DNA from: Bacteroidota bacterium
Lineage (GTDB): Bacteria > Bacteroidota > Bacteroidia > Bacteroidales > UBA4417
DNA: 64,000 nucleotides
Assembly: GCA_022711175.1 (NCBI GenBank)
Contig: JAKLFM010000008.1
Location: 1 to 64,000 of the forward strand
Direction of reading: 5' to 3'
How positions within the stretch are numbered: the stretch's first letter is position 1; each line of letters starts with the position of its first letter. The position numbers and the translations under genes were made by a program. A model generated the notes under the pieces. That model had not been told where the DNA came from, searched no databases, and saw nothing but the letters and a program-made list of their open reading frames with translations. Positions 8,832 to 18,100 of this stretch are shown piece after piece.

Positions 8832-10292
8832 TTATAGAAGTACATCATTTATGGAGTAGCCAGTCTTCAATAAGTTTTCCGGTTTAAGTGCTTTCTTCAT
8901 CACCCTGTCGCTCACCAGCCCCAGCATTTCATTGGCTTCGTAAACATCCACCAAATGTTCTTTCATGCATTTAGCAAGCTGGGCTGATTTCTCATATCCG
9001 ATATAGGCAACCAGTGCTGTAGTTATTGACGGGCTTGAGAAAAGCCTTGCCGTGGTTGCTTCCTTGCTTACGGTTAGTCCTTCGAGCATGTTTTCTCTGA
9101 TTGTTCGTCCAGCCGCTGTCAGCAGCTTAATGCTCTCGATGATGGCACAGCCAATAACCGGCAGGTAAGCATTCAAATCCAGGCATCCAAGAGCACTTAA
9201 CGAGCTGATCAACTGATCATTGCTATACACTTTATGCGAGGCGCTCACAACAAATTCTGGAATCACAGGGTTTACTTTCCCAGGCATGATGCTGCTTCCT
9301 ACCTGCCTGGCCGGCAGCGTTATTTCACGATGGCCGGTATCGGCAGCAAGCAGGCGCAGATCCGATACCATTTTTTCGAGATTCACAGCATACGACTTAA
9401 GGATGGCATGAACCTCAACCAGCGAATCGAGATTGTTTGTGGCATCGGGTAGATTCTCGCCCCGGGCAACCGGAAGCCCCGTAAGTTGTTGTAAAACAGG
9501 TACTACCTCCATGATGAAGAATTGCGGAACGGTCATTCCGGTGCCGATAGCACTGCCTCCAAGATTCACAACTTTAATCCGTTCAAAACACTTCGAAACG
9601 CGCCACCAGTCTCTTGAAAGCGCTTCGCTGTATGTGCTGAAAAGCTTGCCGTATGACGAAGGAACGGCTTCCTGCATTTGTGTATAAGCAATGCGCAATA
9701 CATTACGGTATTTACCTTCGAGTGCCTCCACCGATTGCCTTAGGTAGTTAATGCTGTCTTCGAGGCCGGTAAGTAACTGCATCACAGCGATCTTCAGTGC
9801 TGTGGGAATTACGTCGTTGGTTGATTGGAAGATATTTGCCGATTCAATAGGATGCACATGACTATAATCACCCGGTACGAAGCCAAGTTTGAGCAGGGCA
9901 GCATTGGCAATGATCTCGTTCACGTTCATGTTGATGCTCGTTCCGGCACCGCCACTTACGGCAGGAACAATAAAATGATCAAAATACATGCCTTCCGACA
10001 CTTCACCGGCTGCTTCGGTCATTGCATCGGACGTATCATTCGCGATAACAGGAAAGTTAAACGATTGGTCAGGATATTTGATTTCAACAGCTGTTTTAAA
10101 CTTCAGGTACGTTATGTAGCAAGCTTTTTTAACGACTCCAACTGCTTTGTACCACTCAACCGGGAATGTGGTTTCGTCAGGAAAATTGCTCCTGGCGCGC
10201 AATGCATGTATTCCGTATAACGCATTGGCAGGAACCGGCATGTTTCCCAGCGAATCACTTTCGGTACGATATTTCTGATCTTTTTCTTTCAT
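8832..10292 (-). CDS. aspA: Aspartate ammonia-lyase (fumarase/aspartase superfamily)
   Basis: A fumarase/aspartase-superfamily lyase of about 486 residues. The superfamily signature GSSIMPGKVNPVIPE, which carries the catalytic Ser of the SS loop, is intact, and GGAGTSINMNVNEI plus STNDVIPTALKIAV match the substrate-binding regions. Aspartase rather than fumarase is favoured by overall resemblance and by the hydF neighbour. I chose ATG at 10292 over a TTG two codons upstream. It catalyses L-aspartate to fumarate plus ammonium. Its placement directly before hydF is striking because the nitrogen of the H-cluster bridging amine comes from ammonium; this link is an inference. Anaerobic fumarate supply is the alternative role. 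Confidence 0.85.
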   Translation of the reverse strand: MKEKDQKYRTESDSLGNMPVPANALYGIHALRARSNFPDETTFPVEWYKAVGVVKKACYITYLKFKTAVEIKYPDQSFNFPVIANDTSDAMTEAAGEVSEGMYFDHFIVPAVSGGAGTSINMNVNEIIANAALLKLGFVPGDYSHVHPIESANIFQSTNDVIPTALKIAVMQLLTGLEDSINYLRQSVEALEGKYRNVLRIAYTQMQEAVPSSYGKLFSTYSEALSRDWWRVSKCFERIKVVNLGGSAIGTGMTVPQFFIMEVVPVLQQLTGLPVARGENLPDATNNLDSLVEVHAILKSYAVNLEKMVSDLRLLAADTGHREITLPARQVGSSIMPGKVNPVIPEFVVSASHKVYSNDQLISSLSALGCLDLNAYLPVIGCAIIESIKLLTAAGRTIRENMLEGLTVSKEATTARLFSSPSITTALVAYIGYEKSAQLAKCMKEHLVDVYEANEMLGLVSDRVMKKALKPENLLKTGYSINDVLL

Positions 10293-10313
10293 GCACAATA
10301 TTTCACTCCAAAC

Positions 10314-11021
10314 TTACTGCTTTTTGCCTTGATTTTTCTTTTCGTTTCTAACTTTTAGCGACCTGTAATCCGAGAGTTTTTCATTGAGTTGCTTCATATT
10401 GGTGGCTGCAATTGTTAAAATACCGTCGCTATCGGAACTTACTGATATGAGATAATCCTGATCACCGGCATTGAGGTCGTAATTGAGGTAAGTTACTCCG
10501 GGACTATCCGATTCTTTAATTTTCGAGGCTTTCCGACTCCTCACCAGATACTCTTCTGATTTTAAGAGTCCTGAGCTGTTGGCAATTGAATCGGCCCAAT
10601 GTCTTGCCGAATCAGGTGATGAAATGTAAACAAGGGTAATGGAGTTAAAGCCTTCACCGGGGCGGTCAACCGAGGTTTCCTGCGAAAGGGCGGAATCGAG
10701 CAACATTCCTTCAGGCTCAAACAAGCCAAGTTCCTTTGCCCATCGTGGAAGTGAGTAAGCCTGGTGCAATCCGCCCAACTCGACCGAAACCTCCTGGTAT
10801 GCTTTTTCTAATCGGCTTTTATACTTCACGTATTCTTTGTATTTCACCAGTCCCGCATGATACTTCTTTTCGAGAGCCAGCAATCCTGTTTCCACCGAAT
10901 CGAGAGCAATTTTGAGGGAATCAATTCTTTGCTGTTCTCTGTTTGCTTCAGGCACCCTTTTGCATGAAATCAGAGGCAAAAACAATACTGTTAAAAAAAG
11001 TATAATGTTCTTTTTCAGCAT
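10314..11021 (-). CDS. Lipoprotein with coiled-coil segment, unknown function
   Basis: A lipoprotein of about 235 residues. From the ATG at 11021 the N-terminus reads MLKKNIILFLTVLFLPLISC, a typical lipoprotein signal with lipobox LISC; a longer reading frame adds 11 residues that would disrupt this, so the internal start is preferred. The first 100 mature residues are charged and heptad-like (REQQRIDSLKIALDSVETGLLALEK is part of it) and probably form a coiled coil. The C-terminal half contains a beta-rich module with SYLVRSRKAS-like and YLISVSSDSDG strands. It lies 22 bases before aspA and probably starts that operon. I do not recognise the family. Confidence 0.65.
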   Translation of the reverse strand: MLKKNIILFLTVLFLPLISCKRVPEANREQQRIDSLKIALDSVETGLLALEKKYHAGLVKYKEYVKYKSRLEKAYQEVSVELGGLHQAYSLPRWAKELGLFEPEGMLLDSALSQETSVDRPGEGFNSITLVYISSPDSARHWADSIANSSGLLKSEEYLVRSRKASKIKESDSPGVTYLNYDLNAGDQDYLISVSSDSDGILTIAATNMKQLNEKLSDYRSLKVRNEKKNQGKKQ

Positions 11022-11230
11022 AGCATGCCAGTTTTTATAATACAAATGCTTCAAAATGAATGAATAGTTCTTTTTAGCGCATCAATAATACAAAATCTGT
11101 GACCGAGATGCAAAATTTTCTGCATGCAAAGGGAGAAATGTTTGGAAATCAGAACCAGGATATGCTAAGATTAGGAGTCGAATTTCTTAATTTTAGTGCG
11201 TAGAATTTACCAGACATACAATTCATTACT

Positions 11231-12238
11231 ATGAAATACAGGCAATTAGGGAATTCGGGCTTATATGTTTCGGAACTTTGTTTTGGAGTCATGACATTTT
11301 CTGGAGAGAATCCTGACGAAAAAGGTTCGACAGATCAGAAACATGCAGATGAATTGATAAGTAGGGCGTTGGGCCTTGGCATTAATTTTTTTGATACGGC
11401 TGATGTTTATGCCGGTGGACAATCGGAGATCCTTCTTGGCAAAGCGCTGGGCAGCAGACGAAAAGATGCGGTTGTGGCGACAAAAGTCCGTTTTGCTATG
11501 AGCGATAATCCTAATGACTGCGGCCTGTCAAGGCACCATATCATCGAGGGTTGCCATGCCAGCCTGAAGCGGCTCGGAACCGATTATATAGACCTTTACC
11601 AGATTCATAGCTATGATCCGGGTACTCCGCTTGAAGAAACATTACGCACGCTCGATGACCTTGTGCATGGAGGAAAAGTCAGGTACATTGGTTGTTCTAA
11701 TCTCACCGCATGGCAAACGATGAAAGCACTGGCTATTTCTGATAAGCTGAACCTTGAAAAGTTCATCACGACGCAGCTTTATTATTCTATCGGCGCCCGC
11801 GACATCGAACAGGAACTGACGCCACTCTGCCTTGATCAGAAGTTGGGAATCCTTTGCTGGAGCCCGCTTTCAGGCGGTTTTTTCACCGGCAAATTCCGAA
11901 AGGACAAAGCTGCGCCTCAAGGTACGCGCCGAAGCGATCCGACTGCCAAAAGCATGAAATACTGGCCTGTGGATGAGGAGAAAGGATTTGAAATCGTAAG
12001 CCTGCTTGAAAAAATCGGGACAAAATACCAAAAAACCATCGCCCAGACTGCGCTCAACTGGTTGCTGCAGAAACTGGCTGTAAGTTCAGTCATTATCGGG
12101 GCCAGGAACCTTTCACAATTAAATGAAAATGTTGGAGCTTCCGGCTGGAAACTTCAGGAAGAAGACATAGTACTGCTTGACGAAATCAGCGCACAACCGC
12201 TTCGCTATCCGATGTGGCACCAGAAATACTCAGATTAG
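11231..12238 (+). CDS. Aldo/keto reductase
   Basis: A 335-residue NADPH-dependent aldo/keto reductase. All four catalytic-tetrad positions are visible: Asp and Tyr in FFDTADVY, Lys in VVATKVRF and His in LYQIHSYD. The C-terminal cofactor-binding segment SSVIIGARNLSQLNEN is present. The closest characterised proteins are YajO/YghZ-like reductases of aldehydes and ketones; the physiological substrate cannot be told. It is transcribed alone, convergent to the FTCD gene with a gap of only about 30 bases and no visible terminator. The region 11055-11230 upstream contains an AT-rich TAATTTTA (11188-11195) that may be a degenerate -7 element. Confidence 0.9.
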   Translation: MKYRQLGNSGLYVSELCFGVMTFSGENPDEKGSTDQKHADELISRALGLGINFFDTADVYAGGQSEILLGKALGSRRKDAVVATKVRFAMSDNPNDCGLSRHHIIEGCHASLKRLGTDYIDLYQIHSYDPGTPLEETLRTLDDLVHGGKVRYIGCSNLTAWQTMKALAISDKLNLEKFITTQLYYSIGARDIEQELTPLCLDQKLGILCWSPLSGGFFTGKFRKDKAAPQGTRRSDPTAKSMKYWPVDEEKGFEIVSLLEKIGTKYQKTIAQTALNWLLQKLAVSSVIIGARNLSQLNENVGASGWKLQEEDIVLLDEISAQPLRYPMWHQKYSD

Positions 12239-12267
12239 AGTTATCTGTTGAAATAAACACCGTGATT

Positions 12268-13962
12268 TTACCTGATCTTTGATTCCACAATTTTCAGGAT
12301 TTCAGCTTCCCTATTCATAGTTTTTGACTGGATGTCAGAACCTTCTGAAAGTATTTGTTCCACAAAAGCTTTGTCTTTCAGTCCCGAAGCATTGATCTTC
12401 ACATTCAGGAAGGCGCCCATCACCGCCGAGCGGGCAGCCAGAGCACCTACACCCGCATCCGAGACAGAGTTTGGATTTCCTGTCTCTGCCATCGCCCGGA
12501 TCACCTCCATGCTTTCGAACGACTTCTTCATCACCCTGAACGGGATTTCAATGGCATAACGTGTAGCTTCCTGAATGGCATGATCGCGGGCAGCTTTCTC
12601 GGTATCACTGCCTTTGGGTAGTCCTAAAGCGTCCATAATCCGGTTGAATGCCCTGGTGTCTTCATCGATGAGGAAAAGCAGTTCATCCTTTATCTGCTGC
12701 CCTTTATCGGCCCAGTTGCTGAATTCTTCCCAGCGGTTGTCCCAGCCGGGTTTGTGGCTCGACAAATTTGCTACCATGGTAGCCAGCGAGATGCCAAAGG
12801 CGCCCATGGCTGCCGAAACCGATCCGCCACCTGGAGCAGGTGATTCGGAAGCTGTTTCATCGGCAAAACCGGCAACAGTAAGATCGACAAGTTTTTTTTG
12901 AGAATGATCGGCCAACAGGTATTCGATGATTTTTTCCTTGGGATTGAACGGCTTCAGATCATCAAGGCCAAGCGACTTGACGGCAATTTTCACCAGTTCG
13001 GCTTCCGACACGCCCACTGAGCGTTGTTGCTTGCGAAGGAAATATTTTCCGGCATCCAGCATCGCTTTCAAAGGTATCAACCCTACAAGTTCCGACCCTG
13101 TGACCCGCAAACCACGTTCCTGCGCTTTTTTACAGGCTTCCTCAAAGGCAACATGAACCGGTGTAATGCTGATATTTGTAAGGTTGATTGAAACTTGTGC
13201 GATTCCGTATTCCTCGATATACCAGCCAATGGCTTTGCATGCTTTCAGCGAACCGGAAATCCAGATTTCGTTACCATTTTCATCTCTCTTAATTTTCCCT
13301 GTCACGGTGTTACCTTCGCGTACGGGGCGGCCTTTCTCACGAATATCAAAGGCAACAGCATTCGCGCGACGGGTCGAAGTTGTGTTGAGATTTACATTGT
13401 ATGCCACCAGGAAATCGCGTGCGCCAACTGCAGTAGCGCCTGTCACAGCAACTTTTTCGTTGAATTCGGCCGGGCCAAAGTCAGGTTTCCAGTGGGGGTC
13501 AGCAAGTTTTTTTGCCAGTCCTTCGTACTCACCCGAGCGGTTGTTGGCTAAATTTCGGCGTTCCCCGGTGAAAGCCGCGTTTTCATAGCAATACACAGGA
13601 ATCCCCAACTCACTGCCGATCCGCTCAGCCAGCCTGCGGGCATAAGCCACCGTTTCTTCCATGGTGATGCCTGCCACAGGGACCAGCGGACAAACATCGG
13701 TTGCCCCGAAGCGAGGATGCTCCCCTTTGTGGAAGCGCATATCGATCACTTCCGAAGCTTTTTTCACAGCCTGGAAGGCAGCTTCTATGACTGCATCCGG
13801 TTCACCTACAAACGTCACAACGGTGCGGTTGGTAGCAGCGCCCGGGTCAACATCCAGCAACCTTACGCCTTCAACGGCTTCAACCTGGTCGGTGATCTGT
13901 TTGATAACGGCCATATTGCGGCCTTCGCTGAAATTGGGAACACATTCGATGAGTTGTTTCAT
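12268..13962 (-). CDS. ftcD: Bifunctional glutamate formimidoyltransferase / formimidoyl-THF cyclodeaminase
   Basis: A 564-residue fusion of two folate enzymes, arranged as in mammalian FTCD. The N-terminal formiminotransferase (about 1-300) opens with MKQLIECVPNFSEGRN and contains HKGEHPRFGATDVCPLVPV. The C-terminal cyclodeaminase (about 350-564) contains ESPAPGGGSVSAAMGA and a helical bundle. Together they move the formimino group of N-formimino-L-glutamate (the product of histidine breakdown) to tetrahydrofolate and release ammonia, giving methenyl-THF. Other hut genes are not nearby. A clear -7 element lies upstream at 14009-14016. A diverged copy of its first ~80 codons plus the promoter lies at 21758-22085, so this locus has been a donor or paralog in a rearrangement. 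Confidence 0.95.
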   Translation of the reverse strand: MKQLIECVPNFSEGRNMAVIKQITDQVEAVEGVRLLDVDPGAATNRTVVTFVGEPDAVIEAAFQAVKKASEVIDMRFHKGEHPRFGATDVCPLVPVAGITMEETVAYARRLAERIGSELGIPVYCYENAAFTGERRNLANNRSGEYEGLAKKLADPHWKPDFGPAEFNEKVAVTGATAVGARDFLVAYNVNLNTTSTRRANAVAFDIREKGRPVREGNTVTGKIKRDENGNEIWISGSLKACKAIGWYIEEYGIAQVSINLTNISITPVHVAFEEACKKAQERGLRVTGSELVGLIPLKAMLDAGKYFLRKQQRSVGVSEAELVKIAVKSLGLDDLKPFNPKEKIIEYLLADHSQKKLVDLTVAGFADETASESPAPGGGSVSAAMGAFGISLATMVANLSSHKPGWDNRWEEFSNWADKGQQIKDELLFLIDEDTRAFNRIMDALGLPKGSDTEKAARDHAIQEATRYAIEIPFRVMKKSFESMEVIRAMAETGNPNSVSDAGVGALAARSAVMGAFLNVKINASGLKDKAFVEQILSEGSDIQSKTMNREAEILKIVESKIR

Positions 13963-14008
13963 ATCTTATTGAATATCATTGTATTAATCAAAGAAACCAA
14001 TCGTGGCG

Positions 14009-14016
14009 CAAAGGTA
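14009..14016 (-). promoter_or_regulatory. Bacteroidota-type -7 element of ftcD
   Basis: On the minus strand TACCTTTG fits TAnnTTTG exactly and lies about 47 bases before the ftcD ATG. The same element, with its flanks, is preserved in the partial copy at 22043-22050, which supports a functional role. Confidence 0.6.
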
Positions 14017-14234
14017 GCAATATTAGCAAGACTGGAAATCCAGATTTTTCGACATTAAATACTGGATGGAATTAAATGGTTTACATACAGGAATCGGTTG
14101 ATCCAGATTAAAAAATCTTCGGAGAAAAATCTATTTGCAATTAGCAAAGCACCAACATGGTAAAGATTGCAAATCTGCATCAGCTATGGAGAATGATAAC
14201 AGTCGCCTTTGATCTCCGATCTGTTTCGTCCAGG

Positions 14235-14801
14235 ATCTGTGACCGAGTATGGTTTGAGGCGCTGCTTTTCATGAAGGCGATACTCTCAGTCATACGAACA
14301 ATCGTATTGTCAGCCGGTACAAAAGCATCTGCACCGAAAACAAACCCGCATAACTTCATATCGAAACCACTGTTTTTGTTGCCAGAGATGCCGGTTTTCG
14401 GAACGGGCCTGTTAGTCACGGATACAAAGCTACTCGTCATCAGGTCTGACCTTCGGGTTTTAATGTCGAAGTCAGCGGCTTTAAAAACAAAGCTGCCGGT
14501 TTTATAGTCGAATCTACCCGGCTTCAAAACAAAGCCTCCGGTCATCAGGACAAAGCTTTCTGTCAACAATACAAAGCCGCCGGTTTCTATAACAGAGATT
14601 GCGGTTTCTCAGTCGGAGCCGCCTGCCTTCAGGTCAGGAGGTCAAAACATCAGGTCAGAGCCGTCGGTCATCAATACAAAGCTGCCGGTTTTTAAAACAG
14701 GGATGGCGGCCGTCAGGTCAAAGCTGCCTGTCATCAAAACAATGACGCCAGCGCCGGCCACAAAGTTGCCGGCATTAGAAATAAAGCTTCCGCCCGCTGA
14801 A
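14235..14801. repeat. Degenerate 21-bp tandem array (about 20 clear plus 7 faded units)
   Basis: From 14382 to 14801 the sequence divides cleanly into 20 consecutive 21-base units that commonly begin ACAAAGC, have GCCGG near the middle and end in TCAAA, TCAGG or similar. The register never slips: unit starts at 14424, 14487 and 14781 are exact multiples of 21 apart. To the left, to about 14235, the same register continues in fainter form. Because 21 is divisible by 3, both strands show open stretches. On the minus strand (14180-14569 is stop-free) it reads as a seven-residue repeat of the type x-F-V-x-K-T-G. Farther right the same minus-strand frame is broken by TGA codons. It may be a decayed repeat gene or a non-coding minisatellite. 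Confidence 0.75.
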
Positions 14802-14819
14802 AAATGCCGCTATACATAC

Positions 14820-14898
14820 TGACAACACTGTTTGCCATACTTACCAGCCCGGCATATCATCAGCCAAAGCCGGCTGCCTGCCTGATGGAGTGTTGTCA
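14820..14898. repeat. Inverted repeat with GC-rich interior next to the 21-bp array
   Basis: TGACAACACT at 14820-14829 is exactly complementary to AGTGTTGTCA at 14889-14898, with a smaller internal pair (AGCCCGGC with GCCGGCT-like bases). It abuts the end of the tandem array. It has no T run, so it is not a typical terminator. The remaining 14899-15165 shows no gene; it ends in the AT-rich leader of the C25 gene. Confidence 0.45.
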
Positions 14899-15165
14899 AC
14901 TTATGCACTCTCCGTATGTCTGATTGTATATGGCATTCATTTTTTATACAGCAGTTTTAGCTCCAGTAACAACTTCGCTTCGTGATTGAAATAAACGAAA
15001 GATTCATCCTACAGGCTTGTTTATTATCCCACACAAACTGTTTGTTGATTGAAATGAATCATGGACCCTGTTTGCAAAATTGAAAGAAATTATAGTTGAA
15101 TCCAATCTGTTCGTTAAAAACGGTAATAAATAAGTTATATTTACCTAATTTAAATCTTTGAAGCT

Positions 15166-18100
15166 ATGAAACAAATTGTTTTTATTATTACCCTGATTAT
15201 CTGCTCATTGAATTCTATCTGCCAGATTAATCACTCCGAAAGATTTTCAATTTATGATTTTCTCATGCATGATACCCTATGCCCTGATAATCAAACATAC
15301 ACCTGCTTTCCGGCATCTCTTGAAGCGACGCTTTCTCAACCAGGGCAACCTGCATTACCAACGGTATCCATGAATTTTCTCATTCCTACTTCATGCATAA
15401 TTGATAGCATTGTAATTTCAGAGGAAGACACAATAAACATAACCTTGAACCATAAAATTTTCCCTTTTCAGCCGCCTGCCCCAAGTTGTAGCACTTGTCC
15501 TCCGGCAGGTTTTAGAAGTATGGATTCTTCAATATACTTTAGCAACTTGGTTTATCCTTCCGTTAACAACTGCTCATTTAGCGGATTTTGGCATAAAGCC
15601 CGGATTCTCACCGTCCAGATATGCCCCTTCAGGTACTATCCCTTGTCAAATAATTTGGTTTTAAATAATACAATGACCATCAATATTTATTACACGGAAA
15701 AAGAAGGAAGCGAGGCGACACAAAAGGTGAATATGACCAATAGTTTTTATTCTGAATTTACCACATCATTAAGCAAAATGGTTGAGAATCCTTCGTCAAT
15801 TGAAGAATTTGTAAAAGGAATTGAAGTTGTTGAATCCAAGCCTAAAGACATACCAAATTTGCCCACTTATGATTATGTAATAATTGCACCTTCTGCCTTC
15901 ATTATTACAACACCAATGAACACCTTTATTGAGTGGAAGAAAAAGAAGGGGATAGATATTGGTGCTATTTCATTAACTGATGCTTATAATTACGTGGACA
16001 CAAATAATATTAGCACTGACAATATTGGAAACGATAATACCAATTATCCTAATAATCAAAGCATTGCTGATAATGCCGCAAAATTGAGAATGTATTTAAA
16101 GGCCATATATGATAGTAGTGGTTGCAGGCAAATATTACTCGTTGGAGATCAGAACAGGATACCGGTTCGCAAATATTATGCACACCATAATCCGGATGCT
16201 ATTCCACCTGTAACTCCATCTTATGCTATTACCGACAAATACTACGCCGATTTCAACAGCGACTATGCGGTTGATGCAAATAATGACTGGGGAGAAATAA
16301 CTTCAATTTCAAGCCCTAGTATTGGTGATAAAGTTGACTGGTATCCTGAAGCTTATATTGGACGCATCCCATGTTCTACTGTTGATCAATTTGGCGTTTG
16401 GGTTGATAAGATTATCAATTACGAGACGAATCCCGGAAATGGTGATGCCTCCTACCTGAAACGGTTTGTTATAACTATGGCTGATGAGCCTCAAAAATAT
16501 ATATTAAACTACTTTCCATCTACATTAACCAATCTCAGTTTTTTTGATAAAACAGAATTTAAGGAATTACCTTATTATTACAGTTCTCCGCCCACTTCTC
16601 CATATGGACAGACTATTATTTCTTCACTTAATACTTCTCCGGCAGGCTGGTGGACATGGGACAACCATGGTGATCCCTATGATTTTTTAACAATGACTGA
16701 TAGTGTTCATAGATCCACAATTAGTTGGATTAATTCATCAGGTAGCTCTTATGGTCTTCTTAATTTGTCAAATTTAAATAAATACGGGATCATTTCTTCG
16801 AATTGCTGCCTTGTGGCAAATTTCGAGGCCGACGATAACATGTTAGATGCTTCCATCTTCAACAACCAGGGAGGATCTGTGGCATTTTCCGGTAATACCG
16901 ATGTAGGTTGGACCCTTTATGGGCAATCAAAGCTTTCCAAACTTTCTTCAATTCTTAATTCTTGCCATCAAGGCGGCGACCAGTCATTAACCCGTTTATG
17001 CGCGGCAGAATGGGAATGGTATAAATTAAAATCGTCATATGTAATCTATAATTACGAAACCTACCTCACCAACAATTTCTTCGGCGACCCTGATATGATG
17101 TATTACACCAAAGAACCGGTTAGAATTGATGCGGATTTATCATCACGACATATTGATGCCAGTGTCAATAATACTTATCAGGTAACCATTAATAACTTAC
17201 CAGGTGGCCGTCATGCAATCGTTTGTTTGTATAAACCGGCTGATGGACTGCAACCTGAATTCCAGGATACTATTGATGTAACTCAGGTAAATCATCAATG
17301 TGTTGCAACTTTCAATATTCCCGCCAATACGCTTAGTACAGGTATAATGTATGTAACTGCAACCTCTTTTGATATGATGCCTTTTATGGATGAAATCCTT
17401 ATTTCGCCGGGTTGCACAAAAAACAATAATGCTGAAACAATATTGGTGAATACTACCTATCCGGCCGGAAATCCTGTTTTTAAAGATCGTGATGTCATTG
17501 TAAAAGCCGGGGCAACACTAACAATATATGGTGAAGTATATTTTGTGCCGAATGCAAGGATTATTGTTGAACCCGGTGCGCGGCTGGTTGTTGATGGCGG
17601 TACAATAAGCGCCTCGTGTGAAGAGCTTTGGCAGGGTATTGAAGTTTGGGGTAATGCCACTCTTTCACAGGCACCTGCTTCAAATCAGGGTTGGGTTAAG
17701 ATGATCAACGGAGCCCTGATCGAAAATGCCAAAATAGGGGTAGCTACATACAGGAAGGATGGCCAGATTATCAATTATAATTATACCGGAGGGATTGTCC
17801 AGGCTTATAATACCACATTTCGAAATTGCAGCCATGGGGTAATGTTTTATCCATACGAAAACAGGAACCTGTTTGGCAGTATTTATGGCAATGTTTCCGG
17901 TTTCGGTAATTGTACTTTTGAAGTAAACAACAATTATACAGGTACTGATACAATTAAAAACATAGTATCGTTAGATCAGGTAAGGGGGGTGGATTTTGGC
18001 GCGTGTAAATTTGTAAATAACTACACATCAGCCATAGCTGATTCGATCACTGGTATTTATTCTTATAACAGTGGCTTTGGTGTCTATAGCCTGTGCAACA

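Noticed and set aside
14157-14569. Protein-coding genes on either strand across the 21-bp array
   Set aside because: Long open stretches arise because the unit is a multiple of three and low in stops; there is no promoter, start signal or conserved domain, and the minus-strand frame is broken by TGA codons farther right.
14235-14801. CRISPR array
   Set aside because: Units are contiguous and 21 bases long with no unique spacers, and no cas genes are nearby.
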